From Rostrohypoxylon terebratum (lineage: Eukaryota; Ascomycota; Sordariomycetes; Xylariales; Hypoxylaceae): 64,000 nt of DNA. The notes below the pieces were generated by a model. It was not told the origin of the DNA. It worked only from the letters and a program-made list of their open reading frames with translations, and did not search any database. Positions 12,817 to 22,856 of this stretch are shown one piece after another (the stretch's first letter is position 1; every line of letters starts with the position of its first letter). The position numbers were made by a program, and so were the translations under genes. Where the stretch lies: positions 124,001 through 188,000 of the forward strand of contig MU385893.1 of the NCBI GenBank assembly GCA_022497145.1. The letters are read 5' to 3'.

Positions 12817-14526
12817 ATGTATAACGCCCTTTGTCCTCTATTGTCGGCCGCCTTGCTCGCTGGCCTGGCCGCTGCTCTTCCAGCACCGACTCGAACACTG
12901 GACGAACGCGCCGTTACAGCATCCGTGGTCATACCCCAAGGTACTATTATCGGCTCCGTCTCTGGCGGTGTTGAGAATTATGGAGGTATCCCATTTGCCG
13001 AGCCTCCGACGGGAAACCTGCGGCTGAAGCCGCCGCAGAGGTTGAACTCTTCTCTTGGCACCTTCGACGCTACCGGGCTCGGTCCATCTTGCCCACAGAT
13101 GTTTTTCTCCACGGATGGAGATCTCCTGATCTCTGTGTTGGGCGACCTGCTTAACACGCCGCTGTTCCAGGTTGCTACAGATCAAAAAGAGGACTGCCTG
13201 ACAATGAGAGTCCAACGGCCAGCAGGCACTACATCAGACGCAAAACTTCCGGTTCTTTTCTGGATATTCGGCGGTGGCTTCGAGCTTGGTAGCCCTCAGA
13301 TGTATGACGGTTCATCCTTGATCGCTAATGGCGTTCGTCAAGGGAAGCCATTCATCTTTGTATCCGTGAATTATCGGACAGGCGGCTTCGGGTTCTTAGC
13401 TGGCAAAGAAATTCTCGCAGATGGCGCATCCAACCTGGGACTCTTGGACCAACGCATGGGTCTCGAATGGGTGCAGGACAACATAGCAGCATTCGGAGGT
13501 GACCCCGAGAAGGTGACTATCTGGGGTGAGTCGGCCGGTGCTATATCTGTATTCGACCAAATGGCCCTTTACAGCGGAGACAACAGCTACAACGGAAAGA
13601 AGCTATTCCGCGGAGCCATCATGGATAGCGGAAGTATCGTTCCCGCAGATCCGGTAGATTGTGACCGCTGCCAAGACATATACGATAAAGTGGTCAGCGA
13701 GGCAGGATGCTCCAGTGCTGCTGATACTCTTGAATGTCTTCGCAGCGCCGACTACGCCACATTCCTAAACGCAGCTAATAGCGTACCCGGTATTCTCGGT
13801 TACACTTCTGTCGCATTGTCCTACCTTCCGCGACCCGACGGAGTGGTCTTAGCGGAGAGCCCTGACGTTCTTGCTCAAAAGGGCCAGTACGCAGCTGTGC
13901 CGATGATTATTGGCGACCAAGAAGACGAAGGCACCATTTTCAGTCTGTTCCAGGCCAACGTTACGACTACGGATGAACTCGTTGATTACATATGGAAAAT
14001 ATTCTTCCCTGCCGTCGACAGAGATGTTGTCGCGGGCCTAGTGGACACTTACGATGCATCAATCACAGCCGGCAGCCCCTTCAACACCGGTATCTTCAAT
14101 GCGGTATATCCACAGTACAAACGCCTTGCGGCCATTCTTGGAGATATAGTGTTTACACTCACGCGTCGAACCTTTCTTCAGTATGCTTCCGCTGCGAATC
14201 CGGACGTGCCCTCGTGGTCCTACCTCGCGTCTTACGACTACGGCACCCCGATACTCGGAACATTCCACGCTTCCGACATACTGCAGGTGTTTTACGGCAT
14301 ACTCCCAAACTATGCCAGCAACGCTATCCAGAGTTACTATATGTCATTCCTGTACACGTTGGATCCCAACAACTCCGGTAACTCTAGCCTCCAGCAATGG
14401 CCACAATGGGGGGAAGACAATCAATTAATGCAGTTCTGGAGCGATAAGAGTAACTTGCTGGCCGACGATTTCAGGGCCACGTCCCAACAGTACATAACCA
14501 AGCATTCTAGCGTATTCACAATCTAG
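12817..14526 (+). CDS. Secreted type-B carboxylesterase/lipase
   Basis: One uninterrupted frame of 569 residues. Residues 1 to about 20 are a signal peptide (LLAGLAAALPAP). The alpha/beta-hydrolase fold of the carboxylesterase-B family is clear: YGGIPFAEPPTGNLR near the N-terminus, an EDCL block, the oxyanion-hole FGGGFELG, and the nucleophile elbow GESAGA with Ser239. The other triad members fit Glu371 (EDEGT) and His484 (FHASD), as in Candida rugosa-type lipases. It should be exported and cleave carboxylic esters of lipids or plant-derived compounds; the substrate cannot be read from sequence. It sits directly upstream of, and in the same direction as, the secreted beta-glucosidase. A TATA box lies 176 bases before the start. 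Confidence 0.93.
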   Translation: MYNALCPLLSAALLAGLAAALPAPTRTLDERAVTASVVIPQGTIIGSVSGGVENYGGIPFAEPPTGNLRLKPPQRLNSSLGTFDATGLGPSCPQMFFSTDGDLLISVLGDLLNTPLFQVATDQKEDCLTMRVQRPAGTTSDAKLPVLFWIFGGGFELGSPQMYDGSSLIANGVRQGKPFIFVSVNYRTGGFGFLAGKEILADGASNLGLLDQRMGLEWVQDNIAAFGGDPEKVTIWGESAGAISVFDQMALYSGDNSYNGKKLFRGAIMDSGSIVPADPVDCDRCQDIYDKVVSEAGCSSAADTLECLRSADYATFLNAANSVPGILGYTSVALSYLPRPDGVVLAESPDVLAQKGQYAAVPMIIGDQEDEGTIFSLFQANVTTTDELVDYIWKIFFPAVDRDVVAGLVDTYDASITAGSPFNTGIFNAVYPQYKRLAAILGDIVFTLTRRTFLQYASAANPDVPSWSYLASYDYGTPILGTFHASDILQVFYGILPNYASNAIQSYYMSFLYTLDPNNSGNSSLQQWPQWGEDNQLMQFWSDKSNLLADDFRATSQQYITKHSSVFTI

Positions 14527-15029
14527 CGTCGCATTTTTTTCGAAATGGGTTATCGTGGAGGTTATGTGGCGTTGATCAAGGATACCTTTGCATGTGAACT
14601 GAATTGGCAATTCTCAAGGACACACATGGTTTGAAGCAAATCTTCGTGTTCGAGATCATGGTCATGTCGAGAATCAAATTATTTCAAAAGGGGAAAACGA
14701 AAAACGAGTGGACAAATAGGAGAGGGAAATATACCTAGGAATCTGAGGCACGGGAGCTGGCGATGCTTTAGATAAGGACTTCTACCTGCTCAATGCGACG
14801 AGGGCGTGATGATGGAGTGGGGCCTTTCTAAAGCATCAACCAGGTTGTGTTGAAAATCCTGTGGATTCTAATCAAGATAACCCGAGGAGAGGGGAATGTA
14901 ACAACGCTAATTAACAACCATGCTCGTGAGGCGTCCTGTATCGTATTTATTATTGAAACCCGTGGCTAAGACACCGCCCAATATTGTACTATGTAATGTA
15001 ACTCGCTATTGCCAGTCTCCTTGCCAGCC
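14527..15029. other. Intergenic between esterase and beta-glucosidase
   Basis: 503 bases holding the esterase 3' end and the beta-glucosidase promoter. No further structure was seen. Confidence 0.5.
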
Positions 15030-18000
15030 ATGCGGTCCTCCTCGCTGCTAGTCCTGCTAGGCGCCTTCGGGCAGCTTCAAGCGCAAGCCAACGGAAACCC
15101 TCTTGGAAAGGGGTCACTAGGAAGAAATATTAAGCAGACTAATTTAGACAAGGAGGCGTATATAGATTCTCTAATATCGAATATGACGGTTGAAGATCTC
15201 GGTAAGTTGACTCAGTTTGAGACACGTGCCAAGTTACAAAACTAACCGATGATCGAGTTTTACAATTGCATCTCATGTTCGGCGGTGACATCGTAGGCGT
15301 CGAATCTAAGAACGAGCTCTACGGTAGGCATACAGGCTTCATGCAATGGCCCACAAATCCATATCATGCTCACGTAGACATCAGACTACACGATGCGCTT
15401 CAGCCCCGATTCGCCGATCGGCGTGATGCATGATTGGTATGTCTCACCCGCTCCAAGCTAGCCGGTGCTCCCGGATTCACAGCGGCACAGGTACCCGCTC
15501 AACACGACTCACTACAACTCCGTGCAGGCGTTGACCCTCCAAAAAGCACGACTGAAGATCCCGCTCATGCACGTGGGCGAATGTCTCCACGGCGTCGGGT
15601 CCTTCAAACAGTCCATGTTCCCCCAGAGCATAGGACTGTCGGCCAGTTTCGACACCGATCTCGTATATCGTATCGGCAGGGCGATAGGAACCGAGGCAAG
15701 ATCGATCGGGATCCATGCTTGCCTGTCGCCTGTGCTTGATATCGGCCAGGACCCGAGATGGGGACGAATGCAAGGTGGGAATCTCCAACTCTGCATGTGA
15801 TTTCTGTGCTGACCTGAAGTAGAGGCTTGGGGTGAAGATAAGGTCCTGACTTCGCATATGGGAGTCGCTTACTCCAGCGGTCTGTCCAAGAACGGCTCCT
15901 GGTCTGAACCGGATGCTGTGGTTCCTGTGTTAAAGGTATGAATTCGCGCGCCATTTTAATGGGAAAGCCGCTGGTTTACTTCGTTTGAACAGCACTTCGC
16001 GGCGCACGGGGCTCCACAGTCAGGGCATAATACAGCCCCTTTTATGGGCCATGGGAACCGGCAGGTCTTGCAGGATCTTCTGACGCCTTTTAAAGCGGCG
16101 ATCCAACTGGGTGGTGCAAGAGGCGTTTTGATGTAAGATGTAAAGGGGGTGTTGGAATTCTGACTGTACTCTCTGTATTGACTATTGTGTAGGGCATACA
16201 GCGAGTTCGACGACATACCCGCGCATGTCCATCCTTTACTGTACCAAGCGCTGAAAGATTGGGGGTTCGACGGGTTCACTATCGCCGATGATACCGGTAC
16301 TGTTACCCCCTGGAAGTCCGCTATGAGCCATGCTAATTACCCAGGTATTAGGGATGGCCGAGCTGCAAGCCGTACATAAAGTGGCTGATTCTCCAGGGAG
16401 TGCGATAGGGCAATGGTTCAATGCCGGGGGGATGATTCAATTTTATGATTATCCGCTTGCAACGTACCTTAATGTGAAGTCCCTTTCTCCTCCTAATCCT
16501 CTTAATTGTAGAAGTGGCATTAATAGAATTATAGACGACGAAAGACCTAGTCGCAAATGGCTCCGTAGAGTTGTCGACTCTACAGTCCCATATCCGTAGC
16601 ATATTGGGTGTGAAGTGGGATCTAGGCCTGTTTGACGACCCCTATATCCCAGCAGAGATCAGCCCCCAAGAAATCGTAAAAAGCCACCGGAATCTCACGC
16701 TGGAAGCCGCTCGGCGAAGTATCGTGCTTCTTGAAAACAAGAATTCCACATTACCTCTAAAGCCGCAAGCCCAGAAACCCACCAAGATCGCTCTTGTTGG
16801 TCCCTTTTCTGATGTGCTCAATTTTGGGGATTATTCTGGTCAATGGGGACAATATCCCGCCGACGCAGCACAAACGCTCCGTCAGGGGATCCTCAAATAT
16901 GCGAACGGGGAAGACTTCGAGTTGGCTTCGAGCTGGGGAGCCAACACTTGGGAGTATAACTCGCAATACGTAATACCGCCGTATCTCCTGTCATCGAACG
17001 GGACAGTAGGCGGTCTTGCAGCGACGTACTTCGCCAATACCGAGTTCACTGAGCCTTTAGCGCATAGAATCGAAACTCCCGCACTAGATTGGGGGTTATA
17101 TCCCCCAGACGGTCTATCATCTAATAACTTCAGCGCTATTTGGGAAGGAGAATTGAAATCTCCTGTTGATATCGATGTCGATGGCTGGATCGGCGCTGCT
17201 GTCGGACCTAATACAACAGTGAAGCTTTTCATTGACGGAAATTTGGCTACTTCGTACGGAGTAGACGGGCTCTTGAAGTCTAGCAATATCATGGGAAATA
17301 TTATGAATTATGATTACATCACGGCGAACAGCACGCTGCCTCCGACCGGATCCGCTCCCTTTACGTTTAGAAAAGGAGCAATGTACCACATTCGCATCGA
17401 GTATCAGGCATTCAATCTCTATAAAACCACCGCAAATGCCAACTCCCTAAATTCGCAGCTCCTACTCTTCTGGAACCTCGTCTCCCAGAATGGGGACGCA
17501 GTCGATCAGGCCGTCCAATTAGCAAGCACTTCTGATGTAATTGTCTTGGCAGTAGGAGCGGCTTGGAATAGCGATGGCGAAAATGGCGATCGAGGCATGC
17601 TTGGTCTTATCCAAAGTCAAGACACACTAGCCAAAGAAATCTTCAAGTTGGGCAAGCCCGTTGTGCTTGTTCTTCAAGGAGGTAGGCCTTTCGCTATTGA
17701 CTATTATAACCAAAGCGCTGCGGTAATAAGCGCATTCTTTCCAGGACAATCTGGAGGCCAAGCAATCGCGGATGTGTTGTTTGGGGCGGTGAATCCTGGT
17801 GGTAGGATGCCAGTTACCGTCCCGAATAATGTCGGCCAGCTCCCCGTATATTACAACTATAAACCAACCACTCATCTAGTGAAATACCTAGACGCGGAGT
17901 CGTCGCCGGCATATTGGTTTGGTTACGGGCTGTCGTACACCACATTCGAAGTATCCGGGTTCGAGGCCGCAATAAATGGGAACAGGGCAGGGAAATTCGG

Positions 18001-18319
18001 GGCGGGAGATACAATCACGTTTTCAGCTAACATCAGGAATAATGGCACCGTGGATGGGAGCTATGTGGCTCAAGTATATGCCCTCTCGCGCGTTTCGTCC
18101 ATCGTGCAGCCCGTTAAGCAGCTTGTCGCCTTTCAACGTGTAGACGTATCAGCTGGCAAGGAAGTCACCGTATCAATGGAGTTGGATGCGGACAGATATC
18201 TGACAATTATCAATAGGAAAAATGAATGGGAATTGGAGAAGGGATCGTACACGTTTGCGCTATTGAATCATGGCGGCGATATAGATACAGCGACGAATGC
18301 CACATTGAATTGTGTATGA
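15030..18319 (+). CDS. Secreted GH3 beta-glucosidase with PA14 insert
   Basis: Nine exons (15030-15201, 15258-15323, 15385-15436, 15491-15774, 15823-15935, 15993-16132, 16193-16296, 16352-16473, 16535-18319) join in frame to 945 residues. A signal peptide covers about residues 1-19. The GH3 catalytic domain follows (CLSPVLDIGQDPRWGR, then HFAAHG). The predicted nucleophile is Asp308 in FTIADDTG, where many GH3 enzymes have SDW. A PA14-type carbohydrate-binding domain (about 505-650) interrupts the second GH3 domain. Glu700 in GENGDRG is a candidate acid/base residue. A fibronectin-III-like domain ends the protein (about 835-925). The family removes terminal beta-linked glucose from cellobiose or other glucosides. 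Every splice keeps conserved blocks in register. The start is the ATG opening the signal peptide. Confidence 0.9.
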
Positions 18320-18783
18320 ACCTCAAGGCCTGTTAGGAGGAAATAGATAGGTCTAGGTGCAGAAATCTTAGTGCTGTGATTCATAAGCTGGAAGGTGACG
18401 AGGACCTTAACACACTGCTATATCGTCGTTCTTTCTGTCTGGTTTGAAGGACAAACATTTCGTGCACCATACTTATGAATATTCTGACGGCTGTCGTCAA
18501 GTTACCGCACCACCCACTCAACTGACAATAAGGCAGTAGCAACCTGTTAATCACCAACTCCTTCCACTTCTTCCACCATTCTAACATCACCATGATCGTT
18601 GGCGTGCCCCAAAATTTCTGATCTTTTCACGAAATTTCAAAATAAACTTGTAAGAATTAACATCAACTCGAACTTGAAAAATTACTTATATATTGTATTG
18701 CTGCAGTACCAAGTCATCGTTCGATAGAAGAAAACCCATTTTCGTCTGCAGCGCAGCCGCGCTGGCACCTAACGAAAAACAAG
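18320..18783. other. Intergenic, 464 bases
   Basis: Holds the beta-glucosidase 3' end and the leader of the next gene. TA-rich sequence (ACTTATATATTG, about 18684-18695) lies roughly 90 bases before the next ATG and may be its core promoter. Confidence 0.4.
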
Positions 18784-19582
18784 ATGTCGGCAGACAAGAA
18801 CAACGACAAGAACAACGATTCGCGTCGTGATTTGCCCTGGGACCCGGCCAAGTATGGATTCACCTACGAAGAGGTGTTTGGCAATCGCGACTATTGGGTT
18901 CCTCCGCCACCAGCTTCTAAGAAGGAAGCTGTAGAACCATCTCAGGAAGCATCCCATAAGCTACCCGAGAAGCCGCCCCCGAAGTCGCCCCCGAAGCCGC
19001 CGCTCCAGAAACGATCTCAGAAGCAACCCCAGGGACAACCCCAGAGACAACCCCAGAAACGTGCTCCCGTGCCCACTTCACACAGCATTGCTAGCCTCCG
19101 GATCACAAGCTTCACGGGACGACCACTGTTTTCTCGCGCCGAAGACCGAGAGTCACCTGAACCTGACTACTATGGTGCCAGTCCTCGCGAGCCTCAGAGC
19201 CCCCGTAAGCGTAACAACAACGGCTATACCTGGAACAGCATGGCTGAGATGATCGCCGCTCATGTAGAGGAGCTGAAGAAGCGACCTCTTCGGGGAACAG
19301 CCAATAACACCGCAGTCAACAATACAGTCAACAATACCGAGCAGGGTGACAATGCATTCGTAAAGGCTCCAGAGGCTCAGAAGCTCGCCATGTTCACCGG
19401 ACAGGAAGCGGTAAGATTTTCTAAACCCAGTTTTGCATACTATCTCTGGGATTCACCTTAACTAACTCTTCTGACAGAAGAAGACATCTAATCCCAAAAA
19501 GAGCACCAGCCCTGCAGGTGATGATGATGAGCTGGAGGAAGGGGAAATCGACGAGAGAGAAGAGGGTGAAGTGAATGAGTAG
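18784..19582 (+). CDS. Disordered Pro/Gln-rich protein with acidic tail, unknown function
   Basis: Two exons, 18784-19410 and 19478-19582 (donor GTAAGA, acceptor CTGACAG), give 243 residues. I do not recognise it. The N-terminus is Asn/Asp/Lys-rich, followed by a short ordered-looking block (LPWDPAKYGFTYEEVFGNRD). Then come a Lys/Pro-rich run and imperfect PQ repeats (QKQPQGQPQRQPQKR), then a possible helix (NSMAEMIAAHVEELKKR). The second exon encodes an acidic tail (DDDELEEGEIDEREEGEVNE). There is no signal peptide or membrane segment. Splicing is supported because exon 2 continues the charged tail, whereas reading through ends in an unrelated peptide. Such alternating charge is common in fungal nuclear proteins, but the role is unknown. 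Confidence 0.7.
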
Positions 19583-20151
19583 GTCAACATCTCGCTTTAG
19601 GAAATTATCAGGATGGCAACAAGTTGGTATCCTTTTGGAGACGTCACTATTGGTCTCGACATAGGGAAGTCCTATGAAAGGATCTATGAAAGGATGAAGG
19701 TCTAGCCTGTACTCTGTAGTCAGTTGAATTGAGAAAAGGGGTTGGAGAAGAAATGTAATATTACATCATCCATTAAGACTGCGAAATGGACCCAGTAAAC
19801 CACATAGGTACAGCGGGCATTCCTTTTAGCGAGTACCACCAACCGCCTAACGTTAATAGGAGCAATCCCTTCAAACTTCAAAGGATCCCTAGGGCCTAGG
19901 TAACAATGAGGGTAACACAACCGCCCACAGCCCCACCGGGTGGAACACTACCAGTACTAACAACCAACATTCAGGAAGGTTGATTCAGACTTTTGTTTGT
20001 TACCTTTATTACCTAAAGCACTGCACTGAGGTAAGGCTCAGGCTAAAATCCGCGCCTTTTTTTTTGAATTTAAATTGATCAATTCCTGCGCGTGTCGCGG
20101 CGGGAACCAAACAACTTAAAAAAAAACAATGCCCGAGATAACTTCGGATTC
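19583..20151. other. Intergenic, 569 bases
   Basis: 3' region of the disordered-protein gene and leader of the OB-fold gene. It contains CCTAGGGCCTAGGTAAC near 19888. An upstream ATG at 20129 is listed separately. Confidence 0.5.
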
Positions 20152-20197
20152 ATGTCCGCCTCTTCGCCTCATCCCCCGCTTGAAACTTCCGATATAA
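20129..20197 (+). promoter_or_regulatory. Overlapping upstream ORF in front of the OB-fold gene
   Basis: An ATG in a good context (A at -3) opens a 22-codon frame that ends at 20197, out of frame with and across the main ATG at 20152. The main ATG has T at -3, a weaker context. If the transcript includes position 20129, this frame would reduce translation of the main protein. Confidence 0.4.
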
Positions 20198-21327
20198 CAT
20201 GTATCGCGCCGGACCCGTTCGAGCCCGTGCCCCTCATCGCCGACATCTTGCGCACAGGCTACTGCGTCCCAGGGTCCGTGTTCCTGGTTGAGGGCGTGGA
20301 CTCTCTTCACACCTCCAAATCTCAAAGATGGCGCGCCGTGCGCTTGATGCTAGGGGATGGGGAGCTATGCATACAGGCTCTGTTGTCCGTTGAGATGCAC
20401 AGGTACGTCGATCAGGGAGAAGTCGCATTCGGATCTTACGTCAAGCTGGAACGGTTTCGAGTCGAATGGAAGAGGGTCTCCAATGGCAATGGAGAGGGTG
20501 AAGTTTCTTCGACGACTAAAGGAAAGGGCAAGGAGCGCGATGACGGTGACTCTGGAGATAAAATGGTCTACTTGGTTGTAGAAGATCTTGCTTTAGTGGG
20601 ATGGAATAACGCCCTTATCGACGCCACCGACGTTGAAACCGCCGAAACAGGCGCCGGAGTTGGCCTCGATACAGGCGTCGGTACCCCAGAAGAGCAGCCT
20701 GAAGCCAGCCCCCAAGCCCCTAACACTGCTGAACCATCACCGCCTAACCGTGTGGGACTTTCTTTCGACAGCGGCATCGGCATCCCTCAAGAAATCATCG
20801 ACGCAGACGACGACTTCGAAGTGATCCCCGACGCCGCCTCCAAAGCAACTGCCAACAGACAAGACCTCGCCACGCGCTCCAAAGACAAGCCCGACGGCAG
20901 CTTCCTCCCTTGGTCAAGCAAGGATCCGGGCAAACCCCTCAAGCTCACAAAGCTGCGCGCGATCCCCAACTTGCCCTACAAGCAGAACTGGAGCGTCAAC
21001 GTGCTCGCCGTCGTCTCTGCCCTCTCCGACGTCGAGCCATCTGGCCTGCCCCCGTATAAACAGCGGCAGGCGCGACTCGCCGACCCATCGACCGATAAGC
21101 ACGTGCTGCTCACTGTGTTCTTGGACCCGGACCAGTTCGCCCCAGAGGTCGGGAGCGTGGTGTTGTTGCTTGGCGTCAAAAATCATCGGTTCGATGGAGG
21201 GAGTCTGAAGAAGTATGTCAGCGATCGCCCGCCTGAAGGGTGTGGGTGGTGGTACGAGAACCCGACGCAGTTTGACTGGTGCGATGTCGAGGGCTTGAGG
21301 AAGTGGTGGACCGAGGGACAGTCGTGA
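20152..21327 (+). CDS. OB-fold protein, possibly RPA/telomere-related
   Basis: Single exon, 391 residues from the ATG at 20152; the same frame runs 60 bases further upstream without an ATG. Two OB-like regions flank a disordered linker rich in Glu, Pro and Thr. The first (about residues 35-155) has RAVRLMLGDGELCIQALLS followed by QGEVAFGSYVKLERF and a closing MVYLVVEDLALVGW strand. This order strongly recalls the N-terminal OB fold of replication protein A large subunit. The second (about 264-370) starts NLPYKQNWSVNVLAVVSALS and ends GWWYENP. OB folds bind single-stranded nucleic acid or protein peptides. There is no zinc motif and the protein is shorter than Rfa1, so it is not RPA1 itself. 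A telomere or replication accessory role is inference. Confidence 0.75.
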   Translation: MSASSPHPPLETSDITCIAPDPFEPVPLIADILRTGYCVPGSVFLVEGVDSLHTSKSQRWRAVRLMLGDGELCIQALLSVEMHRYVDQGEVAFGSYVKLERFRVEWKRVSNGNGEGEVSSTTKGKGKERDDGDSGDKMVYLVVEDLALVGWNNALIDATDVETAETGAGVGLDTGVGTPEEQPEASPQAPNTAEPSPPNRVGLSFDSGIGIPQEIIDADDDFEVIPDAASKATANRQDLATRSKDKPDGSFLPWSSKDPGKPLKLTKLRAIPNLPYKQNWSVNVLAVVSALSDVEPSGLPPYKQRQARLADPSTDKHVLLTVFLDPDQFAPEVGSVVLLLGVKNHRFDGGSLKKYVSDRPPEGCGWWYENPTQFDWCDVEGLRKWWTEGQS

Positions 21328-22856
21328 CGATTATTGGATGGTGATGGTTACGTCCGATAGTTGTCTGAATGCCTTGATGCATATCAACTCTCAAGTCAAC
21401 AGCGATCCAGAATCATAGCGGGACATTCAGCGAACACATTATAATCACGTATTGAATAACTTCCATGGTTCGTTCGGTCAATTTTTCCATTTGGTTACGT
21501 TCTACATTCTTGACCTAGACACGATTCTTCTTGTCCTTCTCACAACTTCGCAGAATCGAGCTTCTGTTCATCGCCTCCACTCGAATACATTAATGCGCCT
21601 ATATCTGCTACTGAGGCAACTATAAGTAGTGAACGCAGAGTAAAAGAGATTCCTAGGTAGGCTAGGAGATGCTGGTGTCGCAAGGTACACGGTGATGCTT
21701 CACCAGTACTACGAAATGATCCGCTTCGCCCCTATCGAGACCTTATAAGAAATAAGGATTTATGGTCACCGCACTTACACAAATTTCGATTTGCCTTTAG
21801 TGTATCATTCAATCGTACACATTCCTCAATATATGTCTCTCTATGGATCATTCTTAGATCGCGCATGATGAACGTCAAGTCAAACGTATCACTGTATGAC
21901 GGAGAGCTCGTGAATATCACTCCCCAATGACATGGGGCAGTGTTCGAATTGTCGTATTAGGAGAGCCTTATGTGGGGAGGAAGAATAAAATTTCCAGTTC
22001 GGGCCCATCACAGGGGATAGGCCCACTATCAAAAGCAGGATGCTCGATTTTGTACGCTTAGTCAATCACCAACGAGGGCTGCATCGAATCGCATTACCCC
22101 TACGAACTACGTTATAATATAGAAGCCATTAGGCGCCTTATCTTGAACTTTAGATAGACGAAACTCATTCACGATAAGAATTACTACTGTAAAAAGGGAG
22201 GCGAAGCAATTTTTCAGAGTATCGAATCTTTGAAATGGGTGCTGCTGGGGAGGTTCTGGGAACAAGGACTAGTATAGGGAACATTCGGTCTCATTCTGCG
22301 TCAAGTGCCTGGTTCAAAGAGGCTCTATATTAGAGTAGGTGTATTGAAACCTCCATGGGGCTTTCCGATACCTTATGGCCTCTCAATGGTTAAGAAGTTG
22401 AGGGAGACACACGAATTATGGTTATCGTTTAGAAGCAGTCATGAATAGCTTCTAAACTCCGTTTATAGACACATAGACTAAGTAGCTACCTGCCAAGTAT
22501 CAAATGTCATACTGCAGGTAGGTTCCACTGTATCAAATTAGATATCATCCATATTATTCAACAAACAAACAGAAGGTAAAGAAATGGATGTAAAATAAGA
22601 CAAATCAAAAAACTCCTTTTTATCTAAATGTGTAGTTTACATCGCTGCGTGTGCAGCGAGAGGTATAATAAGTAACCATAACCTCGTAATATAATCATAA
22701 CTTCGTAATATAACCTGTCCGTGTACCTGCGACAACCATTTGCCTACCTTCTATGCCAAAGCTTGAAATCGCTAGGCCACCCAATGTGTACACTCCCTCC
22801 CCTTCCCCCTCATTCCTCCAACAGGGATCGAAATTATTACTAGATCGGAACCTAGA
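21328..22856. other. Convergent intergenic region, 1.5 kb
   Basis: AT-rich sequence between the 3' ends of the OB-fold and protease genes. No gene was seen; short open frames have no recognisable content. Confidence 0.5.
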
